DNA from: Martinezella lusitana
Lineage (GTDB): Bacteria > Pseudomonadota > Alphaproteobacteria > Rhizobiales > Rhizobiaceae
DNA length: 64,000 bases
Direction: 5' to 3'
NCBI RefSeq assembly: GCF_016901135.1
Contig: NZ_JAFEVL010000030.1
Span: forward strand, 248,001 to 312,000
A program made the position numbers and the translations under genes. The notes under the pieces were generated by a model, which saw only the letters and a program-made list of their open reading frames with translations, did no database searches and had not been told where the DNA came from. Positions 1 to 8,814 of this stretch are shown here, piece after piece (the stretch's first letter is position 1; each line of letters opens with the position of its first letter).

Positions 1-164
1 AGGTCACGCAGGAAAAGGACGGTCGTCAGCATTGAAACGACGGCGACCACGAACATGACGGGGTTCTTGGCAAGCGTGCGCGGGTTCAGCTTTTGGAAAG
101 CAGCGCCGACCGCCGGAATGAGGATGCGAGAATCCAGAATACTCGCTGATTTTAACTGGCTCAT
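1..164 (-). CDS. kdpB: Potassium-transporting ATPase subunit B, N-terminal fragment
   Basis: Only the first ~54 codons are in the window; the gene continues past base 1. The start MSQLKSASILDSRILIPAVG, followed by NPRTLAKNPVMF and a hydrophobic stretch, is the typical N-terminus of KdpB. KdpB is the P-type ATPase subunit that powers K+ uptake through KdpA in the inner membrane. The gene lies downstream of kdpF and kdpA on the same strand, as expected for a kdp operon. The catalytic DKTGT loop and later domains lie outside the window and cannot be checked. Confidence 0.93.
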   Translation of the reverse strand, partial: MSQLKSASILDSRILIPAVGAAFQKLNPRTLAKNPVMFVVAVVSMLTTVLFLRD

Positions 165-211
165 AAGAGGCTCCAGCGTGAAGAGGAAAACGTCAGATCG
201 GAACGCACCGA

Positions 212-373
212 TCAGCCGATTAAGAATCCGAAGATGACGAGGCCGAGGAACAGGGTGACCATCGCCAAGAGAATGGCGTCAGAGGCACAGGTCGTCCCGG
301 CTGGGCCACGCCCCCTGTCGAAGGGGCGTGGATCGATGACTTTTCTAAGCTTGGTCAAAAGCGAACCGCTCAT
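212..373 (-). CDS. Small single-span membrane protein between kdpA and kdpB
   Basis: A 53-codon frame starts 12 bases after the kdpA stop and ends 47 bases before kdpB. The product starts MSGSLLTKLRKVIDPRPFDR, has a Gly/Pro/Cys middle, and ends in a hydrophobic segment (ILLAMVTLFLGLVIFGFLIG), suggesting one membrane helix at the C-terminus. In the standard kdpFABC arrangement kdpB follows kdpA directly, so an extra gene here is unusual. It may be an accessory subunit or assembly factor of the pump; that is inference from position and topology only. It could also be a non-functional open frame, but the membrane segment and tight spacing argue for a gene. Confidence 0.6.
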   Translation of the reverse strand: MSGSLLTKLRKVIDPRPFDRGRGPAGTTCASDAILLAMVTLFLGLVIFGFLIG

Positions 374-385
374 GACATCAATCCT

Positions 386-2089
386 TTAAAAGGTCTGGCC
401 TGCGATCATCGACAGATGTTCGACGATCGGTCCGAGCGCGAGCGCCGGGAAGAAGGTCAGGCCGCCGACGATGAGGATCGTGCCGACCAAGAGGCCGACA
501 AAGAGCGGACCATCCGTCGGGAAGGTGCCAGCGGAAGCCGGGACCGTCTTCTTGGTGATCAACGAACCGGCAATCGCAAGCGCCGGCACGATGACCAGGA
601 AGCGGCCGATCAGCATGACGATAGCGAGGGTGACGTTATACCAGGGCGTGTTGCCGGAGAGACCACCGAAGGCCGAGCCGTTGTTCGCCGCCGCCGAGCT
701 GTAGGCATAGAGGATTTCGGAGAAGCCGTGCGGACCGGGATTGCCGATGGAGGCTACTGCCGACGGCAGCACGACGGAGATCGCCGTGAAGATCAGCATG
801 CCGAAGGGCAGGCAAAGCACGGCGAGCATCGCCATCTTCACTTCCTTGGCCTCAATCTTCTTGCCGAGATATTCCGGCGTGCGCCCGACCATCAGGCCGG
901 CAACGAAGATGGCGATGATCACGAACATCAGGATGCCGTAGAAACCGGCGCCGACGCCGCCGACGATGACTTCGCCGAGCTGCAGGTTGATCAACGGGAT
1001 CATACCGCCGATTGCTGTGAAGCTGCCATGCATGGCGTTGACCGCGCCGCAGGACGCCGCCGTGGTAATGACCGCAAAGAGCGACGACAGCGTAATGCCG
1101 AAGCGGACTTCCTTGCCTTCCATATTGCCGCCCTGGACGCCGAGCGCATGCACCAGCGGATTGCCGGCAGCTTCAGCCCAATAGGTGACGATGACGCCGG
1201 CGATGAAGAGCACGCCCATCGCGCCGAGGATTGCCCAGCCCTGACGCTGATTGCCGACCATGCGTCCGAAGACGTTGGTCAGTGCAGCGCCGATCGCGAA
1301 GATCGCCAGCATCTGGATCAGATTGGAGATCGCATCCGGATTTTCGAAGGGATGAGCGGAGTTGGCGTTGAAGAAGCCGCCGCCATTGGTGCCGAGCATC
1401 TTGATGGCAAGCTGCGAGGCGACCGGGCCGACGGCAATCGTCTGCTGCGCGCCCTCGAGCGTTGTGGCGTTGACATAGGGTCCGAGCGTCTGCGGCACGC
1501 CGAGATAGACGAACACCAGCGTCAGGACGATGCAGATCGGCAGCAGTACATAGAGCGTCGCCCTGGTCAAATCGACCCAGAAATTGCCGATCGCCTTGCC
1601 GGAAGCGCGCGAGAAGGCGCGTATCAGCGCAATGGCGAGCGCAATACCGGTCGCGGCGGAGGCGAAGTTCTGGACAGTGAAACCGGCCATCTGCACGAGA
1701 TAGGACATCGTGCTTTCGCCGCCGTAGTTCTGCCAGTTGGTGTTGGTTACGAAGCTCGCGGCGTTGTTGAACGAAAGCTCCGGGCCGATCGAGGACATGC
1801 CTGCGGGATTGTAAGGCAGGCTCCCCTGGAACCGCTGCAGGATATAGAGTACGAAGAAGCCGGCGAGGCTGAACAGAATCATGGAGATCGAATAGGTCGT
1901 CCAGTGCTGCTCTTCGCGCTCATTCGTGCCGGCGAGACGATAAAGTCCCCGTTCCAACGGACCGAGGACATAAGAAAGAAATGTGCGCTCGCCGGTAAAG
2001 ACACGCGTCATGTAACCGCCGAGCGGTTTGACGAGCAGAAGAAGGATCCCGATGTAAATTAGGATCTGAAGCCATCCGTTGAAGGTCAT
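386..2089 (-). CDS. kdpA: Potassium-transporting ATPase subunit A
   Basis: The 567-residue product has the normal KdpA length and about ten hydrophobic segments. KdpA is the channel-like, SKT-superfamily K+-binding subunit of the Kdp pump in the inner membrane. Recognisable family stretches include [19 protein letters not shown] (selectivity-filter region), [16 protein letters not shown] near residue 120, and [20 protein letters not shown] towards the C-terminus. It follows kdpF by about 32 bases and precedes a small membrane-protein gene and kdpB. Expression in this family is normally induced by low K+ through KdpDE; neither regulator gene is in the window. Confidence 0.97.
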   Translation of the reverse strand: MTFNGWLQILIYIGILLLLVKPLGGYMTRVFTGERTFLSYVLGPLERGLYRLAGTNEREEQHWTTYSISMILFSLAGFFVLYILQRFQGSLPYNPAGMSSIGPELSFNNAASFVTNTNWQNYGGESTMSYLVQMAGFTVQNFASAATGIALAIALIRAFSRASGKAIGNFWVDLTRATLYVLLPICIVLTLVFVYLGVPQTLGPYVNATTLEGAQQTIAVGPVASQLAIKMLGTNGGGFFNANSAHPFENPDAISNLIQMLAIFAIGAALTNVFGRMVGNQRQGWAILGAMGVLFIAGVIVTYWAEAAGNPLVHALGVQGGNMEGKEVRFGITLSSLFAVITTAASCGAVNAMHGSFTAIGGMIPLINLQLGEVIVGGVGAGFYGILMFVIIAIFVAGLMVGRTPEYLGKKIEAKEVKMAMLAVLCLPFGMLIFTAISVVLPSAVASIGNPGPHGFSEILYAYSSAAANNGSAFGGLSGNTPWYNVTLAIVMLIGRFLVIVPALAIAGSLITKKTVPASAGTFPTDGPLFVGLLVGTILIVGGLTFFPALALGPIVEHLSMIAGQTF

Positions 2090-2121
2090 GCGGGTAACTT
2101 TCCCTATCCAGCGCTATGGAA

Positions 2122-2211
2122 TTAGAAGCGCTCGGGGCGAATGAGAGCGTAAATCAGGTAGGCGGTGAGAAAAAGTGTCACGCCGCCACCGAGAATGTAA
2201 TCGAGAAGCAT
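2122..2211 (-). CDS. kdpF: Potassium-transporting ATPase subunit F
   Basis: This 29-codon gene encodes MLLDYILGGGVTLFLTAYLI followed by YALIRPERF. A single membrane span ending in a short basic 'RPERF' tail is characteristic of KdpF, the small stabilising peptide of the Kdp complex. It sits 32 bases upstream of kdpA on the same strand. The gene is short enough to be missed by automatic annotation. Confidence 0.9.
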   Translation of the reverse strand: MLLDYILGGGVTLFLTAYLIYALIRPERF

Positions 2212-2225
2212 TGCCGTCTCTCCGA

Positions 2226-2309
2226 CTAGAGGCTGTCGCAGGCCTTGGTGTAAGCGACACAGAGGAGGAAAAATAAAACGCCGATCCCGACAAGAATAAT
2301 GTCCATCAT
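2226..2309 (-). CDS. Tiny membrane peptide upstream of kdpF
   Basis: A 27-codon frame (MM start, or the second ATG at 2306) encodes MDIILVGIGVLFFLLCVAYT followed by KACDSL. It is a single hydrophobic helix with a short polar C-terminus, 14 bases before kdpF. From general knowledge, peptides of this look (a hydrophobic helix then A-Y-x-x-x-C-D-x-L) occur just ahead of kdpF in a range of bacteria, so this is probably a real conserved gene of the kdp operon. Its function is not known to me. Confidence 0.6.
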   Translation of the reverse strand: MMDIILVGIGVLFFLLCVAYTKACDSL

Positions 2310-2567
2310 CGATCGCGATTCCTTGATTGTTCTTGTTGATTGCGAAAATGATACAGGGCGCCCTTGGTAAGAGCGCCTCTTTTCTTTCCGCACAGAGAGA
2401 AGATCACCTAGCGTGTATCTTCGCCATACAATATGCGACTAAACCGCATTAAGGTTCGAGACGGCGGGAATGCAGAAGATATAAAAATCTTATAAATGCC
2501 AGCACCGGCAGTCCGGCGCTCTCGAATGCCTTGCCGACGATGGATGGCGTCTGCCGCGCCGCGCCGT

Positions 2568-3557
2568 CTAGACCAAAGCAGGCATCACGTCCCCGGCGAT
2601 TTCGTCCATGACGTCGCCTGGCGGCCTATCTCCCGAAACGAGATTGAACGCGACGTGATGAATGCCGGATTCGCGCATGGCCGATAGCGCGCCGATCAGC
2701 CCTTGCCTGCCCGTTCTGCCACCGAGATTTATCTCTTCGTAGGCCGCATCGGGCTTATCGACGAGCTCCAGCACCATCGACTGGCCGAAGCCGCGGAATT
2801 CCGTAGTCACTTTCGCCTGGGCATTATGCCAAAGCGTCAGCCGGTCCCTTTGGACGGGCAATTGCCGGTAATATGTCATCCATGCGGTCGCGTGCCGAGC
2901 GATCCATTCGAGCGATTGCGACGAAGAACCGACAGCCACCAAAGGAATGGGTGCCTGTTGCAACCTCGGTCTGACGGCGAATTCTCTTCGCACCTGGCCG
3001 TTCTCGTCCAATATCTCCTGATTCGGGCGAAGCGCGGCAGCCAGGCGCTCCCAATTTTCCTGAAAGATCGACTTCCGTTTCTCCAGATCTTTCCCGAATA
3101 CCTCGTACTCGGTCGGTCTGTTTCCCGACCCGAGACCAAGCACGAACCGCCCTCGCGACAGGGCCGCCACCGAAAGCGCGGCCTTGGCAATATGCAGAGG
3201 ATGTCTCAGAGGCAGAACGATCGCGCCTGTCGCCAGGCCGATGTTCGATGTGACCGCCGCCAACGCTCCAAGGAAGACCCAGGGATCGGCGTGTCCGACG
3301 GGATCCGGATAGCTTTCGCTGTTCAGCGGCACATCCCGGACCCAGAGCGCATCGAAACCCAATTCGTCCGCATGGCTTGCGAGCTTCAACTGGGCATCGA
3401 ACTCGACATCGGCGGAGGTTCTCGGTTGGGCCGGCAGGACGATACCGAATGAAAGTCGATCTGGATGAAAAAGCACTTCGCGCCCCAACAGATATTGCCG
3501 TAGCGCTGAGATAAGGATGTTTACGCGTGATAAAAGAGCCTGAGGCTCTTTGCTCAT
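2568..3557 (-). CDS. LLM-class flavin-dependent oxidoreductase
   Basis: The 329-residue protein has the bacterial-luciferase-like TIM-barrel pattern: SFGIVLPAQPR near residue 36, then GFDALWVRDVPL, and LSRGRFVLGLGSGNRPTEYE, which resembles the phosphate/FMN-contacting region of this family. It looks closest to the TIGR03571 subgroup of luciferase-type oxidoreductases. Such enzymes use reduced FMN or F420 to oxidise small organic substrates; the substrate here cannot be told. It stands alone on the minus strand and is divergent from the LacI-type regulator that starts at 3720. Confidence 0.82.
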   Translation of the reverse strand: MSKEPQALLSRVNILISALRQYLLGREVLFHPDRLSFGIVLPAQPRTSADVEFDAQLKLASHADELGFDALWVRDVPLNSESYPDPVGHADPWVFLGALAAVTSNIGLATGAIVLPLRHPLHIAKAALSVAALSRGRFVLGLGSGNRPTEYEVFGKDLEKRKSIFQENWERLAAALRPNQEILDENGQVRREFAVRPRLQQAPIPLVAVGSSSQSLEWIARHATAWMTYYRQLPVQRDRLTLWHNAQAKVTTEFRGFGQSMVLELVDKPDAAYEEINLGGRTGRQGLIGALSAMRESGIHHVAFNLVSGDRPPGDVMDEIAGDVMPALV

Positions 3558-3719
3558 GCCTGATAGGATCGACGCCGACGTTGCCGATCGCTGTCAATGA
3601 TCGCCCCTATTGCGCTTGATGCGACGTGCCGCCAGTGATTTAGTCGGTGCCGACATAGAGTTGAACGTCTACAGCCCGTCGGGCGAATGTTCCACCGCCA
3701 GACAAAGAAATGCGAGCAA

Positions 3720-4739
3720 GTGACGACCAGCATCAGACATATCGCCAAGCTTGCAGGAACATCGGTCTCTTCAGTCTCGCGCGTGCTCAACAATAGCGGC
3801 TATGCCTCCCCGGAGCTCAGACAACGTGTGGAAGCGGCGATCCGCAAGCTGAACTACACGCCGAGCAAGGGCGCCCGCATGCTGCGGGGTGCGCCGAGCC
3901 GGATGATCGGGCTGATGCTGCCGTCGATCGATGTACCTTTCTTCGGGATTCTCGCCCATGCCATCGAGCAGGAATTGTTCCGGCACGGCTACCAGACGCT
4001 GATCTGCAGCACGGCGGAAAACATGGAACACGAGGCGCGCTACATTTCCATGCTGCTGTCCCAGCGCGTCGACGGCGTCATCGTGGCCAGCGCCTTCGGC
4101 AGCATCGAACATTTCGGGGCGCTGCGCGATGCCGATATTCCGATCGTCGCCATCGACCGCGAACTGGGTGGTATCGCAAACGATGCCGTCATGGCCGATC
4201 ACGAGGAAGGCGGGCGGCTGATGGCGCGCCATCTGATCGGTCTCGGCCACCGGTCGATCGCCATCGTCGGCGCACCCGCGCATAGCCAGCCCGTCCAGCT
4301 TCGCCTTGAGGGCATGAGGGCGGAAATGGCGAAGGACCGGATCGCGCCCGCGGTGGTGACGATGGCGGAGGAGCATAGCTTTGCGGCAACCTATGAGCTT
4401 GCTCGCGAATTGCTCACGTCCCGGCCGGAAGTGACGGCGATCGTCGGCACAACAGATATTTCGGCGATCGCAGTCATCCATGCGGTCCAGGATCGCGGCT
4501 TTTCTGTTCCGCGCGACTATTCAGTGATCGGCTTCGACGACTTGCCGGAGGCCGCCTATGTCTTTCCCCGATTGACCACGGTCGCACAGCCGATCCGCGA
4601 GGTCGGTGAGCAGGCGGCGCAGCGATTGAAGGCGTTGATCGAAGAGCAGCAGGCGGGGCACGAGCCGCGACAGGGCATGATCGTCAAGATCCCCGTGACG
4701 CTGATCGAACGCGACTCCACGGGACCTGTCCGCGGCTGA
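3720..4739 (+). CDS. LacI-family transcriptional regulator of the adjacent sugar operon
   Basis: An N-terminal LacI helix-turn-helix is clear (IRHIAKLAGTSVSSVSRVLN, then AIRKLNYTPSKGARML), followed by a periplasmic-binding-protein-like sensor domain (IGLMLPSIDVPFFGILAHAI; VIGFDDLPEAAYVFPRLTTV). I chose the GTG at 3720 because it begins right before the helix-turn-helix; an in-frame ATG at 3687 would add 11 residues with no family resemblance. The gene converges on the sugar operon and probably represses it through the palindromes at 9652-9673 and 9708-9725. The effector is unknown but is presumably the sugar degraded by that operon. Confidence 0.9.
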   Translation: MTTSIRHIAKLAGTSVSSVSRVLNNSGYASPELRQRVEAAIRKLNYTPSKGARMLRGAPSRMIGLMLPSIDVPFFGILAHAIEQELFRHGYQTLICSTAENMEHEARYISMLLSQRVDGVIVASAFGSIEHFGALRDADIPIVAIDRELGGIANDAVMADHEEGGRLMARHLIGLGHRSIAIVGAPAHSQPVQLRLEGMRAEMAKDRIAPAVVTMAEEHSFAATYELARELLTSRPEVTAIVGTTDISAIAVIHAVQDRGFSVPRDYSVIGFDDLPEAAYVFPRLTTVAQPIREVGEQAAQRLKALIEEQQAGHEPRQGMIVKIPVTLIERDSTGPVRG

Positions 4740-4758
4740 GGCGAGCGGCGTGTAGCTG

Positions 4759-4777
4759 ACCGGCAAGATAGGCCGGT
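4759..4777. terminator. Short hairpin between convergent lacI-type gene and dehydrogenase gene
   Basis: The arms ACCGGC and GCCGGT form a 6-bp stem with a 7-base loop, 20 bases after the regulator stop and 13 bases after the dehydrogenase stop. Its place between convergent genes suggests a bidirectional terminator, although there is no strong T-tract. Confidence 0.45.
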
Positions 4778-4789
4778 GATTTCCCAAAG

Positions 4790-5800
4790 CTAGGGTCGGA
4801 CGATGACCTTGATCTCGCCCGGCAATGGCGCGCTGCCGACCACGTCTGCAACCTCTTCGAGACCTATGGCTTTGGTCACCAAGGAGTCCAATTCCAGCGC
4901 TCCGCTCGCGACCATTGCCGCGGCACGGGAATGCGTGAACGGGTTGAGATAGGCCGGCCTGATATCGACCTCGTTGACGAGCAGGTCGAAGGGCAGAACG
5001 GGCACTTCAATGCCAGCCGGCGTCACGCCGAACAGCACGAACGTGCCGCCTCGTCGCGCCATCCTGAGACCGGTCTGCAAGGTGTCGGCGACACCGGCAC
5101 ACTCGATGACGACATCTGCGCCGCCTTGGGTAACATCTCGAACGGAAGCGACCGTGTCCGAAGATGCTGGATCGAAGGTGTGCGTAGCGCCCAGACGCAA
5201 CGCCGTCTCGCGCCTCGATAGCTGTCGCGTGATCAGGATCACCTGGCTTGCCCCGGCCAGGCATGCCAATTGCACCACGAGAAGGCCGATCACACCTCCG
5301 CCCAGGATGGCGACGCTATCGCCTGGTCGGATGTCTGCCTTGTCGATGGCATGAATGCAGCAGGCGAGCGGTTCGCAGAAGGCGCCATGCACGGGATCGA
5401 GATCGGACGGCAGCGTGAATGCCTGATCAGACGGCAGCGCCACATATTCCGCGAAGCCGCCGTCCCGTGTTACTCCGATGGCCGTCAGCCTTGCACACAG
5501 GTTCGGTCGCCCGCGCCGGCAGGCCTGGCAGGTGCCGCAGGCGATATTCGGGTCCACGGTGACGAGTTCTCCGCCGGCAAACGACGAGACGCCATCGCCG
5601 ACCTCCTCCACGATGCCACAGAATTCGTGGCCGAGCGTCACGGGGAGCGCTGTCGGATACTCGCCCTTGTACATGTGCCGATCGGAGCCGCAGATGCCGG
5701 CAGCCAAGACGCGGACGAGGAGCTCGCCGGGTCGGGCAACCGGCTTCTCAACGGTGCGCATGATCATGGACCCGATCGATTCCAAGCGGACAGCCCTCAT
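4790..5800 (-). CDS. Zinc-dependent alcohol/polyol dehydrogenase (MDR family)
   Basis: This is a medium-chain dehydrogenase with the catalytic-zinc motifs GICGSDRHM and GHEFCGIVEEVG, a structural-zinc cysteine cluster (ACGTCQACRRGRPNLC), and a Rossmann fold (VAILGGGVIGLLVVQLA). It resembles the sorbitol/threonine/butanediol dehydrogenase branch. I start it at the ATG at 5800, preceded by GGAGG with 5-base spacing; a frame extension to 5827 would add nine residues. It is the last gene of the sugar operon, separated from the kinase by about 110 bases. It probably oxidises a polyol or reduces an aldehyde in that pathway; the substrate is not known. Confidence 0.87.
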   Translation of the reverse strand: MRAVRLESIGSMIMRTVEKPVARPGELLVRVLAAGICGSDRHMYKGEYPTALPVTLGHEFCGIVEEVGDGVSSFAGGELVTVDPNIACGTCQACRRGRPNLCARLTAIGVTRDGGFAEYVALPSDQAFTLPSDLDPVHGAFCEPLACCIHAIDKADIRPGDSVAILGGGVIGLLVVQLACLAGASQVILITRQLSRRETALRLGATHTFDPASSDTVASVRDVTQGGADVVIECAGVADTLQTGLRMARRGGTFVLFGVTPAGIEVPVLPFDLLVNEVDIRPAYLNPFTHSRAAAMVASGALELDSLVTKAIGLEEVADVVGSAPLPGEIKVIVRP

Positions 5801-5909
5801 TCCTCGCCTCCAATCTTCAGATTCCATTGATCATCGCCGCATGATGCGCCAATCGTCACGATAAACTACACCAATTGCCAACAATGCTGATGACCTCATG
5901 AGCGATGCT

Positions 5910-6971
5910 CTATGCCGGATGCATTTCCTTCGCATCATCGACGAGGACCGCCATGTCGGGGATGCCATCCGTCGCCGTCGCACCTCCCAGGCAGCGGGCG
6001 GCGGCGGCGTGGGCAACGGCACAGATGCGCTCGACCGGCCAATTCTCGTGCAGGCCGTAAAGCACGGCGGCGCAAAACGCATCGCCGGCACCGACGGTGC
6101 TGACGATGTCGCCTGGATCGACGGGCCGCGAACGTGTGACAACAGGCAAGGCATCTGGCGCAAACCAGAAGCAGATTTCCGGCGCATGAATGACGGCACC
6201 TCTGGCCACGCCCGCCGCAAGCAGACGCTCGCCGGCCGTCAGAATTCCCGCTTCGATCAGGTCTCCCCGCGCGTCGCGCACGGTCACGCCCGTTGCGCGA
6301 CCCGCCTCCACCTCATTGATGATCAGGAAATCGCAATATGGCAGCGAAGCGCCGACCTTGGCTGCGAATTCCGGATCTTCGCTCGATACGAAATCGACGC
6401 AGGTCGTAAGGCCCGCGCGACGGGCGGCTTCGAGCAGGCGCGACGCTCCCGAGCGGCCATCCGGATCGAGCCGGTCGAGACCAGGCAACAGCATAAGATA
6501 ACCGAGATAGAACAGCCGGTAGCCGGCGCTCGCGAAGACCTCGGGGAAGACGAGCGCATCCGTGACCGCATCATTGGCACCGCCGTGATAGAAGAACGTG
6601 CGGTTCTCACCCGGCACATTCATGACATGGGTATGCGCCGTCGCCCGGTCGGACAGCACCATCAGCCCACCGACATCGATACCCGCATCGATCAGGCGCG
6701 ACTTGACGATCTCTCCGTCAATATCGGCGCCGACACATCCCGCTGCCGCCAGCTTTCCGGGAAACCCGAGCGAGGCGAGGTCGGTGACGACATTGGCGGC
6801 TCCGCCCCCCACACCCAGATCCTGATGTAGAATGTGGGAAAGATTGCCCTGTTCGGGCCAGTAGGACAGTGTGTGAACGCGGTCGACGATGAAATTTCCC
6901 GCGCAAACGATGCCGCCCGTCTTCTGCCTTTTGCTGCCGCGAACCTCCTCCCCTTCCCCTGTCCGCATCAT
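5910..6971 (-). CDS. PfkB-family carbohydrate kinase
   Basis: The PfkB/ribokinase fold is shown by GVGGGAANVVTDLASLG near the N-terminus and the C-terminal signature STVGAGDAFCAAVLYG, which carries the anion hole and catalytic Asp. It transfers phosphate from ATP to a sugar in the cytoplasm. The ATG at 6971 overlaps the upstream isomerase stop by one base (TGATG), so translation is coupled; starting at 6989 would only add six residues inside the isomerase gene. In context it likely phosphorylates the ketose made by the isomerase before aldol cleavage. Confidence 0.88.
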   Translation of the reverse strand: MMRTGEGEEVRGSKRQKTGGIVCAGNFIVDRVHTLSYWPEQGNLSHILHQDLGVGGGAANVVTDLASLGFPGKLAAAGCVGADIDGEIVKSRLIDAGIDVGGLMVLSDRATAHTHVMNVPGENRTFFYHGGANDAVTDALVFPEVFASAGYRLFYLGYLMLLPGLDRLDPDGRSGASRLLEAARRAGLTTCVDFVSSEDPEFAAKVGASLPYCDFLIINEVEAGRATGVTVRDARGDLIEAGILTAGERLLAAGVARGAVIHAPEICFWFAPDALPVVTRSRPVDPGDIVSTVGAGDAFCAAVLYGLHENWPVERICAVAHAAAARCLGGATATDGIPDMAVLVDDAKEMHPA

Positions 6972-7639
6972 CAGCCTGCCTCGTTCCACAAGGGCCTGAG
7001 AGGCGGCTCATCCTCCTCGATTGCGGCAAAGCGCCCGATCGGCTCCAGAAAGAAATTATCGCTATTGTCGTCGTTGACCTGGCTGACTTCGCCGACGAGA
7101 ACCGGGCCGCCGCCTTTTCTGCCGTAGAAACGATGATAGAGCCCGGTGCGGATCGTCACGCTCTGGCCGGGTGAAAGAACCAGCGGTTCCCATGCCGCGA
7201 GCTTGCCCGGCAGTCCGTCCACCGGAACGGTGACATCGTCCTTCAGCACATTGCCTTCGGCGTCGGCCGCGGCGAATTCGATGACGAGATCGCCGCCGGC
7301 CCGGGTGATGATATCTTCCATCTTCGCCGCATGACGATGGGTCGGCGTTACCTGGCCTTCCTCGACGAACAGCAGTTTTTCAGCATAGCTCCGCTCACCC
7401 TCGGCGCCGACGATGCCGTTGCGCAGGCAGAACAGCACGAGACCGCATTCTGCAAACCGGCCCGAGCCGAAATCGGTGACATCCCAGCCCAGCTGATGGG
7501 CACGCAGATAGGCTGTCGCCTGCGGATCGGCGGCGAAATCCGCCGCTGTCCAATATCCCCAGCTCGGCAGGGACCAATGCCAGTGTTCAAGAGTTTCGGT
7601 CGCCCGCCGCAATGCGGCGTTGATCTCTGAGCGCTTCAT
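6971..7639 (-). CDS. D-lyxose/D-mannose-type sugar isomerase (cupin)
   Basis: The 222-residue protein matches the D-lyxose ketol-isomerase family (PF07385). A cupin metal site is visible in THRHAAKMEDI and in GLYHRFYGRKGGGPVLVGEV, giving the His, His, Glu and His expected for a divalent metal. Family members interconvert aldoses and ketoses such as D-lyxose/D-xylulose or D-mannose/D-fructose. One-base TGATG overlaps link it to the genes on both sides. The true substrate cannot be read from the sequence. Confidence 0.85.
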   Translation of the reverse strand: MKRSEINAALRRATETLEHWHWSLPSWGYWTAADFAADPQATAYLRAHQLGWDVTDFGSGRFAECGLVLFCLRNGIVGAEGERSYAEKLLFVEEGQVTPTHRHAAKMEDIITRAGGDLVIEFAAADAEGNVLKDDVTVPVDGLPGKLAAWEPLVLSPGQSVTIRTGLYHRFYGRKGGGPVLVGEVSQVNDDNSDNFFLEPIGRFAAIEEDEPPLRPLWNEAG

Positions 7640-8793
7640 CAGATCGCTGCCCCCTCATAGTCGACCGGCACCACGATGTTCTCACGGCCGGATCTGAGCG
7701 CCGCCGTCAGAACCGCGTGATGCGCCTGTGCCTCGGCCGGGGTGGCGCAGCCAAAGCCGTTGGCGTTCCCGCCTGCCAGCTCATCGACGAAGGCCGCCCA
7801 CATCTGCTGGATGGCGTCGGCAAAGCCGAACTCGAAAATCTTGCCGGTGATTGCCGGAAACAGCGAGCCATATCCGAGGTCCTCGGTGCTCCAGGCCTGC
7901 GTACCGCCGGTATAATCCATCCACTGCCACTGGCGCGGCGACTTGGTGCTGAAGAAGGCGCTCTTCTTCATGCCGAGAATACGAATGTACCAGGTGTTGG
8001 ATTCGCCGGGCGCGATGCGCCAGGTTTTGAGCACCATCGGGAAATCCTGATCCGCCGTGCGCACCCGGCTGCTGATCGTGGCATTGTCCCAGGTGGTGCA
8101 AGGCGCCATTCCGCCCTTGCCGTCAGGACGCTCGGTGACCTTCTTGACCAGTTGCGCATGCAGCGTGGTCGGGCGCCAGCCAAGCCGCAACGGCACGTGC
8201 AGGACATGCATGCCGAGATCGCCCATGCAGCCGTACTCACCGTTGATCTCAGCCATGCGCTTCCAGTTGATCGGCTTCTGCCGGTCGATATCGGACGAGT
8301 GCAGGAAACCCGCCTCGACCTCGAGGATGTCGCCCATCTCGCCGCTTTCCGCGAGGGCGATGACCTTCTGTGCACCAGGGAAGAAAGGCATTTCCGACGA
8401 GCAGCGAACCAGCAATTCCGGGTGCTCGACGAGAGCCGCCATGATCTCGCGGTTCTGAGCCGCATCCATGCCGAATGGCTTTTCACCGAGCAGATGCTTT
8501 CCGGCCTTCAGAATGTCGATATAGAATTGCTGGTGCAGCACATGCGGCACGGCGCAATAGATCGCGTCGATCTCTGGATTGGCCAGAAGCTCCTTATAGT
8601 CGCCGGTAAACTGGCGCACGGTCGGCACATGATCCCTGAACCAGTCGAGCAGCGTCGCATTGGTGTCGCAGACGGCGACGATTTCCGGTCGCGCCTTCAC
8701 GTCGGCAAGATGTAGCCAGCGGGCGGCCGCACTTGCGAATTCACGCCCCATCAGGCCGCAGCCAATGACGCCGAAACGGAATACCCTTGTCAT
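7639..8793 (-). CDS. Gfo/Idh/MocA-family NAD(P)-dependent oxidoreductase
   Basis: An N-terminal Rossmann motif (FGVIGCGLMGREFASAA) and the family catalytic motif GEKPFGMDAAQNR, in which the Lys is conserved, define a sugar/inositol dehydrogenase-type enzyme. The C-terminal half is the usual alpha/beta substrate domain. I prefer the ATG at 8793, which has GGAGG seven bases upstream; the ATG at 8799 lies too close to that site. The gene lies between the aldolase and the isomerase in the sugar operon, with one-base overlap to the isomerase. It may oxidise or epimerise the incoming sugar. Confidence 0.88.
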   Translation of the reverse strand: MTRVFRFGVIGCGLMGREFASAAARWLHLADVKARPEIVAVCDTNATLLDWFRDHVPTVRQFTGDYKELLANPEIDAIYCAVPHVLHQQFYIDILKAGKHLLGEKPFGMDAAQNREIMAALVEHPELLVRCSSEMPFFPGAQKVIALAESGEMGDILEVEAGFLHSSDIDRQKPINWKRMAEINGEYGCMGDLGMHVLHVPLRLGWRPTTLHAQLVKKVTERPDGKGGMAPCTTWDNATISSRVRTADQDFPMVLKTWRIAPGESNTWYIRILGMKKSAFFSTKSPRQWQWMDYTGGTQAWSTEDLGYGSLFPAITGKIFEFGFADAIQQMWAAFVDELAGGNANGFGCATPAEAQAHHAVLTAALRSGRENIVVPVDYEGAAI

Positions 8794-8814
8794 GTCCATT
8801 CCTCCCAGGATGCG

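Noticed and set aside
416..2062. A 548-codon plus-strand open frame opposite kdpA
   Set aside because: It is the GC-rich shadow of kdpA; its translation is full of Arg/Asp/Glu/His repeats and matches no protein pattern.
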